The position numbers were made by a program, and so were the translations under genes. From Cycas panzhihuaensis (lineage: Eukaryota; Cycadophyta): a stretch of 64,000 nt of DNA. Location of the stretch: positions 18,352,001 through 18,416,000 of the forward strand of contig CM041465.1 of the NCBI GenBank assembly GCA_023213395.1. Reading direction: 5' to 3'. How positions within the stretch are numbered: position 1 is the first letter of the stretch; every line of letters begins with the position of its first letter. This document shows, in pieces, positions 45,571 through 57,170 of the stretch. The notes beneath the pieces were generated by a model. The model was not told the DNA's origin. It was given only the letters and a program-made list of their open reading frames with translations, and searched no databases.

Positions 45571-46737
45571 TATAATTTAAGGTAAGGGATGAAGATTCTA
45601 CATCAAAATATGAGTTAGATAAAGAGGAAGGACTAGCTATAGAGGTGGCTCAACCTTAAGAGCCCCACATCTTAAGGAGATCAACTTGTAAGAGAAGATA
45701 GCCTGATGGGTATATTCCTAAAGACTTTCATCATTGCTCTTTTATTTTATCTACTATAGATGATGATTCATGTACTATTCAAGAAGCTTTAGACTCAAAA
45801 GAGAGACAACTCTAGATGAATACCATGGAAGAAAAAACAATGGCCTTAGACAAAAATAGAACATGAGATTTGGTGGATTTATATGATGGAAAAAAACCTA
45901 TTTATAATAAATAGATCTTCAAGAAAAAATATCAGGCAGATGGTATTGTGGAAAAGTATAAGGCTTGCTTGGTAGTAAAGGGTTATTCCTATGTTAAGGG
46001 AATAATTTTTAATGAGGTATTTTCTCTTGTTGTAAAGGTAGCTTTAATTAAATTTTTATTGGCTATAGCAACTACCTATGATCTTAAGGTGGATCAAATG
46101 GATGTGAAGGCTACATTTCTTTATCGTGACCTCAAGGAAGAAATTTATATATTATAACTTGAAGGATTTAAAGTTATAAGAAAGGAGAATATGGTGTGCA
46201 GGTTAAATAAGTCATTATATGGCTTGAAATAGTCACCAAGGATGTGGTATGAAAAGTTTAATTCATATATATTGATGAATAGCTTTGTCCATAGCAAAGT
46301 AGATCATTGTATCTATTATAAATAGGTTGGTGATCACTTTGTTATTCTAGCTTTATATATTGATGATATACTTTTAGTTGGTAACAATGAAGAAATAAAC
46401 CAACTTATGAAAGTCCAACTGACATTATATTTTAAGATGAAGGACCTCAATGCTATACATTTTATTTTAAGTATTAAGATTAAAAGTGATAGGAGAAACT
46501 AGAAGATTTGGCTTAGACAAAGGTAGTACATTAAGATGATACTATAGTAGTTCAAGTTATAGGTTAGTAAACTAGTTAATGTTTTTCTTCTTATTTACTT
46601 AAGATTATTAGCTAAAAAATGCCCAAAAACTTATTAAGAAGTTGAAGATATGGTATTTCCCCCTTATTCTAGTGTTATTGGTAGCCTAATGTATGTGATA
46701 GTTTGCACTCAACTAGATATTACTCATACAATAGGAG
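45571..46737 (+). pseudogene. pol: Element J reverse transcriptase
   Basis: EKYKACLVVKGYSYVKGI (45950) and VFSLVVKVALIKFLLAIA (46020) lead to DQMDVKATFLYRDLKEEIYI (46090-46150), the first catalytic aspartate region. ALYIDDILLVGN (46350-46385) has the catalytic YIDD intact. SLYGLK.SPRMWYEKF lies between. The domain then runs to the RNase H boundary, where H is inserted at 46738 in the THTIGV segment. Confidence 0.92.
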
Positions 46738-47098
46738 TGTTAGAGTATGGAGAATAGAGCAAAGTAGGTGAACATACAAATCAAACTAGTATTCAAGCCA
46801 TATTGAGATGTACATTATAAAGATCATTATATTAAGCTATTGTAGAAGAGTATATCTAAAAATCTTTTGATATGGTGGTGTTGATGAACACTAAGGTTTT
46901 GAACCCCATAAAATATATGCTTGGAAGGAAGGAGGGAACCCTTCTTAACCTCCAAATTTAAAATAATATAAAATAATGAAAAAGCATTATAATAATAGCA
47001 ATGCACAATAAAATAGCATTACCTTAGCTGACCATGAAGATGCATGTATTTCACATGTTCCTAAGGTGGGAGTTAGGTGAGGAACATTAACCCCAACA
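46738..47098 (-). repeat. Element H 3' LTR (361 bp)
   Basis: The plus-strand ends are tgttagagtatgg and ccccaaca. Homologous to 49712-50073 throughout; the minus strand starts TGTTGGGGTTAATG. Confidence 0.92.
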
Positions 47099-47109
47099 TA
47101 CTCTACCTT
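47099..47109 (-). promoter_or_regulatory. Element H polypurine tract (decayed)
   Basis: AAGGTAGAGTA on the minus strand abutting the LTR; G has AAGGGGGAGAA. The 40 bases upstream also align with G. Confidence 0.8.
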
Positions 47110-47472
47110 AATGTTCATCATGTATGTCTTCAACTTCTCTTTGAACTTGTGGCACATATGCTTTAAGGAAACTTTGAAAAGGTGATTATACTCATGTCTT
47201 GTAACTTCATCATCGATTTTGAAGTGATAATCAATTTCTAACATTATACTTGCAAATTAGTCTTCAATAAAATGTGGTTCAAATGTAGGTATGACTTTCT
47301 TCAAATGAATAGAAGTGTGTTCATATTTGACTTTGTCTTTTTGATGACAGTTAATGAGGTTAAATGTACATGCAACCTCATCAAATACAACATTATATTC
47401 ATCACTCTTATTGAAAACTTTAAAATTATATACAACATTAGTCTTTTCATCAAAATTCACCTACTCTACCAT

Positions 47473-47760
47473 CTATCTCATATGAAACACAACATCAATA
47501 TAGTTAAATTTATTTAATTCTAAATTTTCTCTCACATAAATCGAATCTAGGGTATCCCAAATAGATTTGGATGTGGTTATATCACAAACATACATGAGTA
47601 TATCATCATTTATTGTATAAAATATTGATACTAAGACTTCATTATCTTTTTTCAAATTTTCTTTAAAATTTTGTTTATTTTCTAGGTAACAATGCTCTAC
47701 AAATTTTCAAAGGTCATTTACCATAAAATGTGTTTTTAATATATATCTCTAAATGCGAAA
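47473..47760 (-). pseudogene. gag: Element H gag fragment
   Basis: KKDNEVLVSIFYTINDDIL and DITTSKSIWDTLDSIYV (47655-47530) align with G's KDNEVLGLLFCTMTDD and LTTSKSVWDLLISIYGGD. Upstream (47770-47660) a decayed FYGTNF..LKTHFMVNDL matches G's start. There is no zinc knuckle and no pol, as in G. The stretch 47110-47472 to its left also aligns with G but is noncoding. Confidence 0.75.
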
Positions 47761-49553
47761 ATTAGTCCCATAAAATATGGAAAACCTTGTATTATCAAAG
47801 TTATTTATCATTGCAAAATACTTTTAGTGCATAAACTCAATGTATTATCTTAATGAATGAATAAAAATAATAACATGAATTATACAATAAATACTCTTTT
47901 ACATGATCTTTCAATAATTTTATTTCTTGATCAATGAAAACAATACAACTAGGTAATGAGATAAAATGTACATCTTCTTAAAATAGAGCACAACAAATAC
48001 TTTCCTTTAAAATGAAACTAAAATCAATCAATGATTCTTTCAAATGATTTATATAAACCTTAAAGGTAAAAGGCCTAGAATAAGCCAAAAGATAATTTAA
48101 TAAATATACTATTTTTCAAATGAATGCCTTCATGAATCAATGAAAAAAACTTGATAATAAAGGAAAATATATCCTTCAAGTTGGATTCAAGAATACTATT
48201 TGCAAGATAACTTTCATGAGAATTCAAATAAGCTTTGAAAAAGAGTGAACTGCTTTGAATGCTTATATGCAATAGAATGCACCTTGAAAGTGCTTTTAAA
48301 GCTTGAAATAAATCCAAATAAACCTTCACTATATACATGAAATCCTTAAGAGTAAATATAAGATCTTTTAAATTAAAGAAATATATATGTATACTTGAAA
48401 TATACTTATGAAATAAACCTTAAATAAATGCCTTAAAAGAGACAATAATTGGCCTAAAATAAGTATTAAATAAGCTTTAGGAGAGATTTGAATCAAATTT
48501 ATAAGCTAAAAGCTAGAATGAAAGCTTAAAAGTAGAGTTGTAAGGTGTTAAAATTTACCAATTTGACGATTTTGATCCAAGGAAGGCTCCTTCATCTTAA
48601 GAGGCCAAAATAGAGCTATATGGCTACAAAAAATAATTGTGAGCCTCTAAAAATAATCAAAATATATAGTAAACTAATTATTAGTTTAATATTTAAGAAA
48701 TATATTGAATTTAGCTAAAAATTTTACTTTAAATATTCAAAACATTATCTAATTAGGACCAAATCAAAATCCTTGATTTTATTAGCTTCAAAAACCTATA
48801 AAATAATGTCAAATCTAAAGAAAACCTATTCCAATACATAGAGAATTAAAAAATACTTTTGATGGATTCAACCATTCAAAAAATAAGCTCCTGAATCAAA
48901 AGTTATGACTATTTTAAGAACTTTACTACTAGGGTTTTTAAGGGCTACAATAATACCTGGTGGTTAAATGCTAATAACCTTTTACTCTTACATATGATTG
49001 ATCTAAAACTATTTCCATTGGAAAGGAAATTAAAAAATATATAGAATAAAAAAAAATAAGGTCATTTGGACACCTATAGCTAAAGTTATAGCTCTTGGAA
49101 ATTGAGGTTGCAGAACTATGAGGTGAAAGAAAAGCAGGCTAAAATTAAATCTACTATAATTTCTAAAACGTTTTCCCAAAACTAGCATTATGTCCACTTA
49201 AAATTTATGGAGTGAGCCTTTTCATCTCAAATTCTCTATTAATTCTTCAAAAATCTTTTGATTTTACTCCTAATGAGTAAAACTTCCATATGCCAAAAAT
49301 CCTTAAAAAAAAAATTAGTAGAAAATAATTGAAATTATAAAAGATATTAGTTAAAATGCCAATATAATGGCTCCAAATGATTGTTGGGTTGATTATGCCT
49401 ATAATTCTACATAGATCCAAGAAAAAACAAATTATTTTAAGCACATATATCAAAAATAGTTAAATTTTTAATGAGAATAATATAAAAACTATAAAAAAGG
49501 TGTATAAAAATTGAGTAAAAACTCAATACAATGCTTGCCATGAGTAGTTTGAT
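47761..49553 (-). other. Element H internal noncoding segment
   Basis: AT-rich, with no recognisable coding sequence. The corresponding part of G is longer because G also contains the CpG-rich segment. Confidence 0.6.
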
Positions 49554-49696
49554 AGATCTTCTTTTCAAAATCTCAATAGATCTTGATTTAATGCTAGATG
49601 AGCCCAAATGATGAATCTTTGAATGTACTTCAAGATCCAAAATACTAAATGAAACAAAGATCTAGATGCTAATAATACAAAATATTGCCAAGATCT
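49554..49696. promoter_or_regulatory. AGATCT cluster in the H leader
   Basis: Four AGATCT hexamers at 49554, 49578, 49658 and 49691 within 143 bases, just downstream (on the element's strand) of the primer-binding site; see the six in G. Confidence 0.6.
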
Positions 49697-49697
49697 A

Positions 49698-49709
49698 GCT
49701 CTAATACCA
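49698..49709 (-). promoter_or_regulatory. Element H primer-binding site
   Basis: The minus strand reads TGGTATTAGAGC, one mismatch from the initiator-Met tRNA complement, two bases from the LTR. Confidence 0.9.
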
Positions 49710-49711
49710 AA

Positions 49712-50073
49712 TGTTAGAATGTGGAGAATAGAGTAGAGTAGGTGAATATGCAAATTAAACTAGTATTCAAGTCATATTAAGAGTGCACATTATAAAGATC
49801 ATTATATTAAGCCATTGCAGAAGAGTACACCTATTATTCCTTTAATATGGTAGTGTTGATAAGTACTAGGGTTTTGAACCCCATAAAATATATACTTAGG
49901 AGGAAGGAGGGAACCCTCCTTAACCTCTAAATTCAAAATAATATAAAATAATAACAAAGCATCATAATAATAATAATGCATAATAAAATAATATTACCTT
50001 AACTTACCATAAAGATGTGTACACTTCATATATTTCTAAGGTGGGAGTTAGGTGAGGAACATTAACTCTAACA
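49712..50073 (-). repeat. Element H 5' LTR (362 bp)
   Basis: The plus-strand ends are tgttagaatgtgg and actctaaca. It aligns with 46738-47098 with scattered differences, more than between G's LTRs, so H is likely older than G. Confidence 0.92.
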
Positions 50074-50672
50074 GGGAGTAGTTAGAAGGTATATATTAAA
50101 CCTAAGTAGGGAGTATTGGGTGGTTGTGAAAAGAATTTTCAAGTATCTATGAGGTACATTAAACTATGGAATTTGCTACTAATGAGATTCCATGGAGAGT
50201 AGAGAAGTGAACTTGAGAGGATTTGTTGATATTGATTAGGCTAGAGATTTTGATAGCAAAATATCTACAAGTGGGTATGTTTTTACCTCTTGCAGTGGCA
50301 CAATTAATTAGATGAGCAAAAGATAATAACCTATAGTACTTTCTATCATAGAAGTAGAGTATATAGTAGCTACTCATGTATGTAAGGAAGTAGTTTAATT
50401 ATAAAGATTATGCATAGATTTTAGCTTTAAGTAGGATGCTATGAGGATAGATTATGATAGTTAAAGTGTAATCTACTAGGCAAAGAACCCCATATTTCAT
50501 GCTCAGTCAAAGCATATTAATGTGCAATTCCATTTTGTGAGAGAAATAGTTCAAGATCACAAGGTGGACTTAGAGAATATTGCTATATAAGAGAATGTTG
50601 TAGACTTATTAACTAATATTATTAGCATAAAAAAATTTAGATGGTGTAGAAGGATAATAAGTATTTTTTATT
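50074..50672 (+). pseudogene. pol: Element J RNase H
   Basis: Continues J after H: KRIFKYLRGTLNYGI (50130), FVDIDWARDFDSKISTSGYVF (split by my reading as DIDWARD and STSGYVF, 50220-50285), VLSIIEVEYIVATHVCKE (50340-50390) and FHAQSKHINVQFHFVREIV (50490-50550) are the standard copia RNase H blocks. It ends VVDLLTN..KKFRWCRR (50600-50650) shortly before the polypurine tract. Confidence 0.9.
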
Positions 50673-50719
50673 TTGGCATTCAATAGTTATGTATACAAGT
50701 TTCTTGTAAAGTGTTCAAC

Positions 50720-50730
50720 AAGTGAGAGAT
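50720..50730 (+). promoter_or_regulatory. Element J polypurine tract
   Basis: aagtgagagat directly before tgttggatatg; plant copia elements commonly have AAGTGGGAGAT here. Confidence 0.9.
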
Positions 50731-51122
50731 TGTTGGATATGTTGAACACTTTACAAGTGTTACATGGGTATAGGCGTTATACTCGAGTCCCCTTATGTGT
50801 CTTATGGGAATATTTTTTAGCCCATGATTTATGCCCATTGTCTTGTAAAACTACAAGGTAGTATCTCATAAAGTTATGTCTATATATTCTTATATAATAA
50901 CACATGTAAAAGGTTGAATGAGTCTTTAGTGAGTTGATAGGAAGAGTTTGGATTTTTAGCTTTGTAATTCTTTAGCTGTTGCTTAGACTAATAAAAGGTC
51001 TATCCTTACACCTGAGCCTCCTAGTGTTCTTTGTTGTGTGCTTGGTTTATTTATGTTATTTATTCTTTGCATAGTTTAGAGTTTTGTTAATACATTACTT
51101 TTGTAGTTACATTTTCTCTTCA
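50731..51122 (+). repeat. Element J 3' LTR (392 bp)
   Basis: It runs from tgttggatatg to ttctcttca; pairs with 42951-43343. Target duplication taaac follows. Confidence 0.92.
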
Positions 51123-51551
51123 TAAACTAAGGGCATTCAAATGAGGGCACATGTGCATTGAAGGGAATTAGTAACCCTTAAATATCAAATGATATATATG
51201 GAAAAAAGGGGGGAATATAATATAGTCTAAAAATGCAACTATGTGCTTTTCAATTTTTATGAATGCACTTAGTCTATTCCTAATAGGTTTACATTTTATC
51301 CTTATAGATTTAGAATTCATATGAACAAATCCCCTCCTCATGTTTTGGGTTTGAAACCTAGTATGAAACCTAATGATTCAATCCCTACTCTAAAAATGTA
51401 ATGCAAAATGAATACAAAGGGATGAAAGGAAAGTGTAAAGAAAGTAACTTTTCCTTTTCTCTCTCTCTCTTTTTTGGTAATAGGGAATGACAGAATAAGA
51501 AGGAAAAGAGTTAGGAGAACTAAGGAAAATCTCTCTTTTTACTCTTTCCTT

Positions 51552-51600
<49 letters not shown>

Positions 51601-53458
51601 TTGGGTAAAAGAAAAAATGGGTGACAAGGAGAATCGAAAAATACTTGTACTATATTTTTTTCTCTTTCTTTTTTATTTATTCCATCTTTCTTTCTTTTCC
51701 TTCTTTCTTTTTTTTTAAATAAAAAAAAATGTCAAATAAGAAAGAGCTATAAACTGGATGAAATGATGATGATAGGTACTTGAAAAATAAAGTTCAAAGT
51801 AATGATAGCCGTCTCCCATAAATCACAATGCCTCTTGTGTGATGGAGAGGAGAAGAGGCTAATACTTACCCACCTCTAAGGGAATTTCAGTAACATTTCT
51901 ATTTGTCAAACTCTTATGATGAAGAAAGACAAATGAAAATTGCTAGGTGAAAGGAAAGGCACAATGAAATGAACTTCAAGCTCACCTCTTTGAAGGGAAA
52001 TCCATACAAGTAGTTGTTGTAGCCTTTCTTTGAGCAAATATACCAAGTAGGTGGCCTTGAGAGCTATCTTTTCTACTTTTGTATACAAGTTAGTATTCCA
52101 CTAAAAAGAGACAGATCTATAAGATACTAATAGCATTTAACCACATATAAGGCTCTTAGAAAAAGAGGCGTAGAGAATTAAAATGATAATGTCTAATATA
52201 TAAGCAAAAGGGAACAAAATGAGATGGGTATAGGGGTGCCTTAGAATAAAAACTGCCCCTAAAATATAAGTGGTTTCCTAAGTTATATTTAGAAAGCCCT
52301 CTTAATCCTACAACTTCTTGAAGAAGATTAATTAAGAACAAGAAAAAACACACTAGGAGAACTAACTTACTCAATAAATGAGAAGATGAATAACAAGGAA
52401 ACTTACTAGCATACTTTAATCATAGAGTCACATATCATGGCATGAATGATATGAAGAAAAGAGAGAGAAGTCTTACCTAAGTAAAGAAAGAGTGGTTTAC
52501 CTATACCTTGTAAGGGAGTGGTGGCCAATGGCTACTAGAATCACTTCCTCAAGGGCTCCCCTATAGCTTCTGATGACTTGATTATAATCTCCTAAATCGT
52601 AGCTAGGTGTTTTCTATAAATTTCTAGTGTTTTAGTAATAATTTAGTAGCATAATGATGTAGTAAATCTTACTCTAATATCTCTCTCGTTTCCTTTAGAA
52701 AATGGAGGGGATTTATAAATGAAGAAGGGGTGGTGGGTTGGTGGTTTTCTACCCATAACATGGAAAAAAACCACCACCCAAAATTCATGAGACTTACTCA
52801 TGGTTTGATGAATCAAACTTTGAAATGGGCAAAAATTATGGAGTTTGAGGTATGTTTAGCTTCTTTAAGTAGATGTGAACCAAGTTGGGGCTATTATGGC
52901 ATGCTAGAACTGACAGATCTTCATTTATAAGTTGACTGTCATTATTTGAATCTAGATTGGTGATAGTCATAATATGAATTTATTCATAGTACCATGAATA
53001 TGTTTGTAGTACTATAAAATACTTTACAGTACTACTAATGTAAATAAAGCATTAAGTGGTAAAGTAGTAGAGTTAAATATTAATTACTAATATCTACATG
53101 CAGTTAATCAAACTCATATAGAATAGATCTATAGGCATCAACTGTCAACAACTGGTTGTAACAAGGTGGAACTAAGGCCAAGCCATAATAAGAAAGAAAC
53201 AAGTTGCAAGGAGTTATGGAGGCACCTTTTCTAACCTAATAAATCTAATGGGTGGACATCAAACCTATGGACCAATGTTTTGATTGTAATTGGTATGCAA
53301 AAAGGGACATGAATGAATCAACAAGCAAGTAAACAAGTATATGCCAACCACATAATCTCAAATATGAATCATTTAAAGATGTAAAAAGGGAAAAAACATA
53401 CTTAAATTTACCTTACTTAGTTGAATGTCTAAATCATGTTCCTAGAAGCTAGAAAACA
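51123..53458 (-). repeat. Element C 3' LTR (left limit uncertain)
   Basis: The minus strand starts TGTTTTCTAGCTTCTAGGAA at 53458 after the polypurine tract and aligns with E's LTR start, including the TTGGCATATACTTG block and a cttacccacctctaag block (51865) matching D's cttacctccccttaag (29823). The far end is either just inside 51123 or lies left of J. It has no gene. Confidence 0.7.
51556..51597. repeat. (CT)n microsatellite
   Basis: About 21 CT units inside C's LTR; A's LTR has a short GAGAGAGAG at the matching place (13520, opposite strand). Confidence 0.95.
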
Positions 53459-53470
53459 CTACCTCCTTGG
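53459..53470 (-). promoter_or_regulatory. Element C polypurine tract
   Basis: CCAAGGAGGTAG on the minus strand abutting the LTR; compare A and D. Confidence 0.7.
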
Positions 53471-54179
53471 TAGTAGAACCTCTTTAATCTAAAGCTAAAA
53501 GATAGTGAATGATACTAACATAAATGATATGGGATGAAAAATAACAAAAATTAAATATGTATGAATCACATAGGGTGGTGGCTACTATAATAGAACCATA
53601 TTAGTAGTATATCAGAGGGTGATTGCCCCTAGTTTAGCCTCCTAGGTATCTTGTGGAAGAGGTGTACAAGCTAAGGGAGATGATGGGTTAATGACCAAAT
53701 CAATTTGGATATGTTAATGGCTATGAATCCTAAGCATGTACAAGTGGAGGGTGTTAAACAATGGAGGGATTGCCTCCAAGGTAAGACAAGGTAGGTGGCA
53801 TAGCCCTAAAATAGGGCTAGAAACCCAAAACCCCTTGAATACATGAAGTAGTACCTCAAATAGCTAAGGGAGAGAAGGACTCAATGAGTCTAGAATGGTC
53901 ATAATAGTTTTACCTCTTTAGCAACTATCTTTCAAAGGTTAAATTTTTTGGTTTATTATTATTATTATTATTTTGTAATTAATTGTTGAGTAAAAGGAAA
54001 CATATGACAAAATAAGAAGATCAAGGTAATGGGATATAAAGGAATAGCACAATCTATAAAAGCCATATCCAAGTCTAATATGTATGAATATACATAGTAG
54101 TTTACCCTTATTTTGGAGCACTAGTGCAATTTAAACTCTCACTAGAGCATATGGGAAGCTTTAGCAGTATGGATTAGCT
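53471..54179 (-). other. Element C 3' untranslated region, deletion junction at its right side
   Basis: The left part weakly matches D's region next to the polypurine tract (31795-31990). No PMD reading is found. It includes an (ATT)n run at 53953-53972. The junction with RNase H sequence is near 54130-54190. Confidence 0.5.
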
Positions 54180-54645
54180 TCCAAAAGGGGCTATGTAAGT
54201 ATGGGGTTATCACCATGGTGGTGTTTCTAAGGAGGTAATTCCTAAACTTCTTAATCATGTGGACCAAGGCTAAACATTCCTTTTTGGTAGGAGGGTAGTT
54301 TAGTTCAGCTCCCACCAATGTGCAACTAATGAAATATATAGCTTGCTTAATTTTGGAGTCATCTTCTTAGGCTAACATATCTCCCAAGGACTCATTAGTA
54401 ATTGAGGTATATAGGATGAATCGACAATTAAAGAGAGGGGGCACCAGGACAGGGGTGGAAACCAAGGCTCTTTTGAGCTCTTGGAATGTTTCTTAGGCTT
54501 TAGTGGACCATATAAATGCCCCCCCCTTCTCTAAAAGGTTAGTCAGGGGTTTGGCATTTATGGCAAAGTTTACCAAGAAATGCCTCAAGAAGCCTAACCT
54601 ACCCAAAAACAACTTGATTTAATGTTGTATTTTTAGAGGAAGCAT
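54180..54645 (-). pseudogene. pol: Element C RNase H fragment
   Basis: Reverse-strand blocks match D: the FLVNFAINAKPL segment (54570), FIWSTKA-stop-ETFQELK (54500), and YFISCTLVGAELNYPPTKKE ending in the VHMIKKFRNYLL equivalent (54240). It stops there, about 60 codons before the domain end in D. The in-frame TAA codons at 54619 and 54493 coincide with stops in D. Confidence 0.75.
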
Positions 54646-55288
54646 ATTGAGCACATCTTTAAACTTATTAGGGTCAATTTGGATTCCTTATTTAAAGATG
54701 AGGAATCCTAGGAGCTTACTGGCAGTGATGGCAAATATTCATTTGATCAAGTTTAGGCTAACATGATATTTGTGGCACCTCATAAAAATAACACATAAGT
54801 CTATGGGGTGTTTAGTCCTCTTATGGGAGAGACCCATTATATTGTCCATGAAAACCTCAAGAGTTTTATTTATGAGGTCATAGAAGATGAACTGCATTGC
54901 CCTTTGATAAGTAGCACATGTATTTTTCAATCAAAAGGGCATTGCCTTGTAGGCAAACATACCCCATGGGGTAGTAAAAGCCATCTTATAATGGTCTTTG
55001 GAGGATATTTGTATTTGGTTATATTTAGATAAGTTATCCATCAAGGATATGAATTCAAAGCCTACTATTTGATCAATGATTTAATCAATAAATGGTAAGA
55101 GGAAGTTATCCTTGGGACATGTTTATATCCCAGAAATTGACACATATCTAAATTGTCCCATTTTTCTTAGTGACAAGAATGATGTTGGATACCCATTTAG
55201 GGTAATCAATGGAAGTAATTAGCCCTACATCTACAAGCTTTTCTACTTCCATTTTCACTACAACTAAAATTTTAGGATGAAGAGGGCA
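54646..55288 (-). pseudogene. pol: Element C reverse transcriptase
   Basis: KNTCATYQRAMQFIFYDLIN (54930) and TLEVFMDNIMGLSHKRT (54860) are the B4 and catalytic regions; the box is FMDN instead of FMDD, so one catalytic aspartate is lost. SLNLIK and the DFLL..SKLLGF equivalents follow. The N-terminal blocks (55280-55000) include the FWDINMSQG region, with a short deletion and frame changes relative to D. Confidence 0.82.
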
Positions 55289-56410
55289 TTATTTTTGTTG
55301 CATAGGGAAGGCACTCATAATAGTTGTGAGGTTATAGGTAGCAATGGAGGGATCTATTCCCTTTATGTCTGAGTAGTCCCTTATGAAGACATCATAGGAC
55401 TCTTGGAACAAGAGGGTGTATTCCTCTATTTTAGCAAGGGTGCACTCCACTCTAACCTTGATGATTTTTCCAGGGTCAAGGACAATGTCCTTAGTTACCC
55501 CTGTACACATGGCATTCCCCTCTTCAAAGTGAAGGAGGGCTTGGTTAACCAAAGGGAGTGGAGGAGTGTTAGGCTATCTTGGATCAACTAGTGATGATCC
55601 AAAGGATAAACACTTCTAAAAACCAAGATTATGGCGACTAGAAGGGAGGTTGGGTATGGAGCTTGCTAAATGCTCTAATAGGGCTTTATCATTCTTAAAG
55701 TAATCTACCCCATGAGTAGTTTTCCTTAACAAGGAGGAGGGACGAAGTGAAAGAGGAGTGACAGGTCCATAACAATTGATCCACCATTCCACCTAATTAG
55801 GGACTCCTCAGAGAAGTTTGATGGTGTCTTCCTATGTCACTGTGCCTTACTACATAGAAGAGAAGGTTGGTTAGGGCTTGAGTCACAAGCTATAGAGTGA
55901 TCACATAAAAAGGGAAGCTCCCCATCTTTATCATCTACGAAAGATGATGAAGTTTGGGGAGTGGATGAAGATGAGGTAGAGTAGGATCCCATTCATACAA
56001 TAGGAGCAACCATGTGTGGCTCTTGGGATGCACTTAGGGTGTTGTGATCTACTAAAAGAGTCTTAGGCCAGGGCTCAGGACTAGAAGGAAGGTGGGGAGT
56101 GTGCCCCTTATAAGTGTTGAGGAGGGATATGGGTTGGGGAGGTTCCTCGTATTCATCATCAAACTTAAGGTTGCTCATGATGGCAAGGTACCCATAACTT
56201 CCAATACCAATGGGGATGAAACATATGAGATTCAAGGAGGAAGGAAGAGGTTCTTCCACTTCTTCAAGAGTGTTGGGGATACCAATTGAGTAGGTGGTAG
56301 AGTGTGCAAATAGATCCTTATTACCCTTGGCTAACTCGTGATCCACCTGACATGATTGATGAGATGATCGCATAGGGGTGGTTCCTAGAAAATAGATTTC
56401 ATTCATCCTT
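55289..56410 (-). pseudogene. pol: Element C protease-RT spacer
   Basis: LHFEEGNAMCTGVTKDIVL (55540) and LFQESYDVFIRDYSDIKG (55410-55360) match D; the frame ends at the TAA at 55289, the same codon as D's TAG at 37417. Further up, SYGYLAIMSNLKFDDEYEE (56180) matches the acidic island of the other copies. Confidence 0.75.
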
Positions 56411-57170
56411 CATGGAAGAATTTGAGCTACCCCTAATAGGATGAACACATGACTCCCATTTGATCTAGCCATAGGTGCCACAACAAAAGGTTGTAATCCA
56501 CGTTAATGTCAAGGACTACTATATCAGTGAGGATAGTTTTGTCCTCAAGGGTGAGAGGGATAGAAATTAATCCCAAGGATGTCTTTTCAATGTCATCGTA
56601 GCCTTGACATTGCCATGGAACTAGTTTAAGATCTGCTATACCTAACTCTTACATTATGCACAAGGGTATAACATTAATAAAAGAACTGTTGTCTATAACT
56701 GTCCTTTTAAGGATACACTTGGGAGTGTCAATAGAAATAGTAAAGGGGTAGTTCCACTTGCCCTCCTTTTCACTTGCAGGCAAGAGTTCTTTAAGGTCAA
56801 AAGTGATGAGGGGCTCCTAGTTTAAGGCAACACCTAAAGTATGAATAAAGGCATCGATTTGACCCAAAGCCTAAAAAAGAAGAGTACGACAGGGCAACTC
56901 CACTGAACATCTATTATGGACATCCTTATAACCATGGTGTGGAGCTCATCAACTATAGAGAAAGATTTTCCCTTCCCAATAGGTTGGGGAAGCACCCTTC
57001 AAAAGTCATAATGCCCAAGGCAGATGGGAATGGTCTTTGGGACCATAAGGACCTTGGAAGGAAGATTATCCACAATGGGTTTTTATTAGGAAGTGAAGGC
57101 CCGAACAACCTCCCTAGTCACTTGAGACCTTGTGACAGGATATAAAGGGGCAGTCTCAAGCATCTAGATA
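56411..57170 (-). pseudogene. pol: Element C aspartic protease
   Basis: The active-site segment reads VIDNSSFINVI (about 56700-56665), with DNS at the catalytic triplet; the region 56620-56480 matches CQGYDD, LTLEDKTILTDIVVLD and the DYNLLLWHLWL equivalents of D. The upstream part to 57170 matches D's pre-protease segment (38860-39150) with stops. Confidence 0.65.

Larger units (their letters stand above)
46738..50073 (-). mobile_element. Element H: short member of the G family nested in J
   Basis: 3,336 bp, LTRs of 361 and 362 bp, flanked by aggag (46733-46737) and gggag (50074-50078), a 5-bp duplication with one change. It reads on the minus strand, with primer-binding site on the right and polypurine tract on the left. 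Like G it has only the copia-type gag N-terminal fragment, next to the polypurine tract, and an AGATCT cluster in the leader. It interrupts J between RT and RNase H, whose reading resumes at 50079. Confidence 0.92.
42951..51122 (+). mobile_element. Element J: Ty1/copia retrotransposon carrying nested element H
   Basis: LTRs of 393 and 392 bp, primer-binding site, gag, protease, integrase, RT, RNase H (the copia order: integrase before RT) and polypurine tract. It is flanked by taaat (42946-42950) and taaac (51123-51127), a 5-bp target duplication with one change. After removing H (46738-50073 plus its duplication) it would be about 4.8 kb, normal for copia. All domains carry stops, most often TAG, so it is inactive. 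Confidence 0.93.

Noticed and set aside
43430-46737. Reassigned stop codons (TAA/TAG read as Gln), because many stops sit at glutamine positions
   Set aside because: Tryptophan positions also carry TAG or TGA, ordinary CAA/CAG codons occur in the same frames, catalytic residues are lost in several domains, and the changes fit C-to-T decay in silenced plant repeats.
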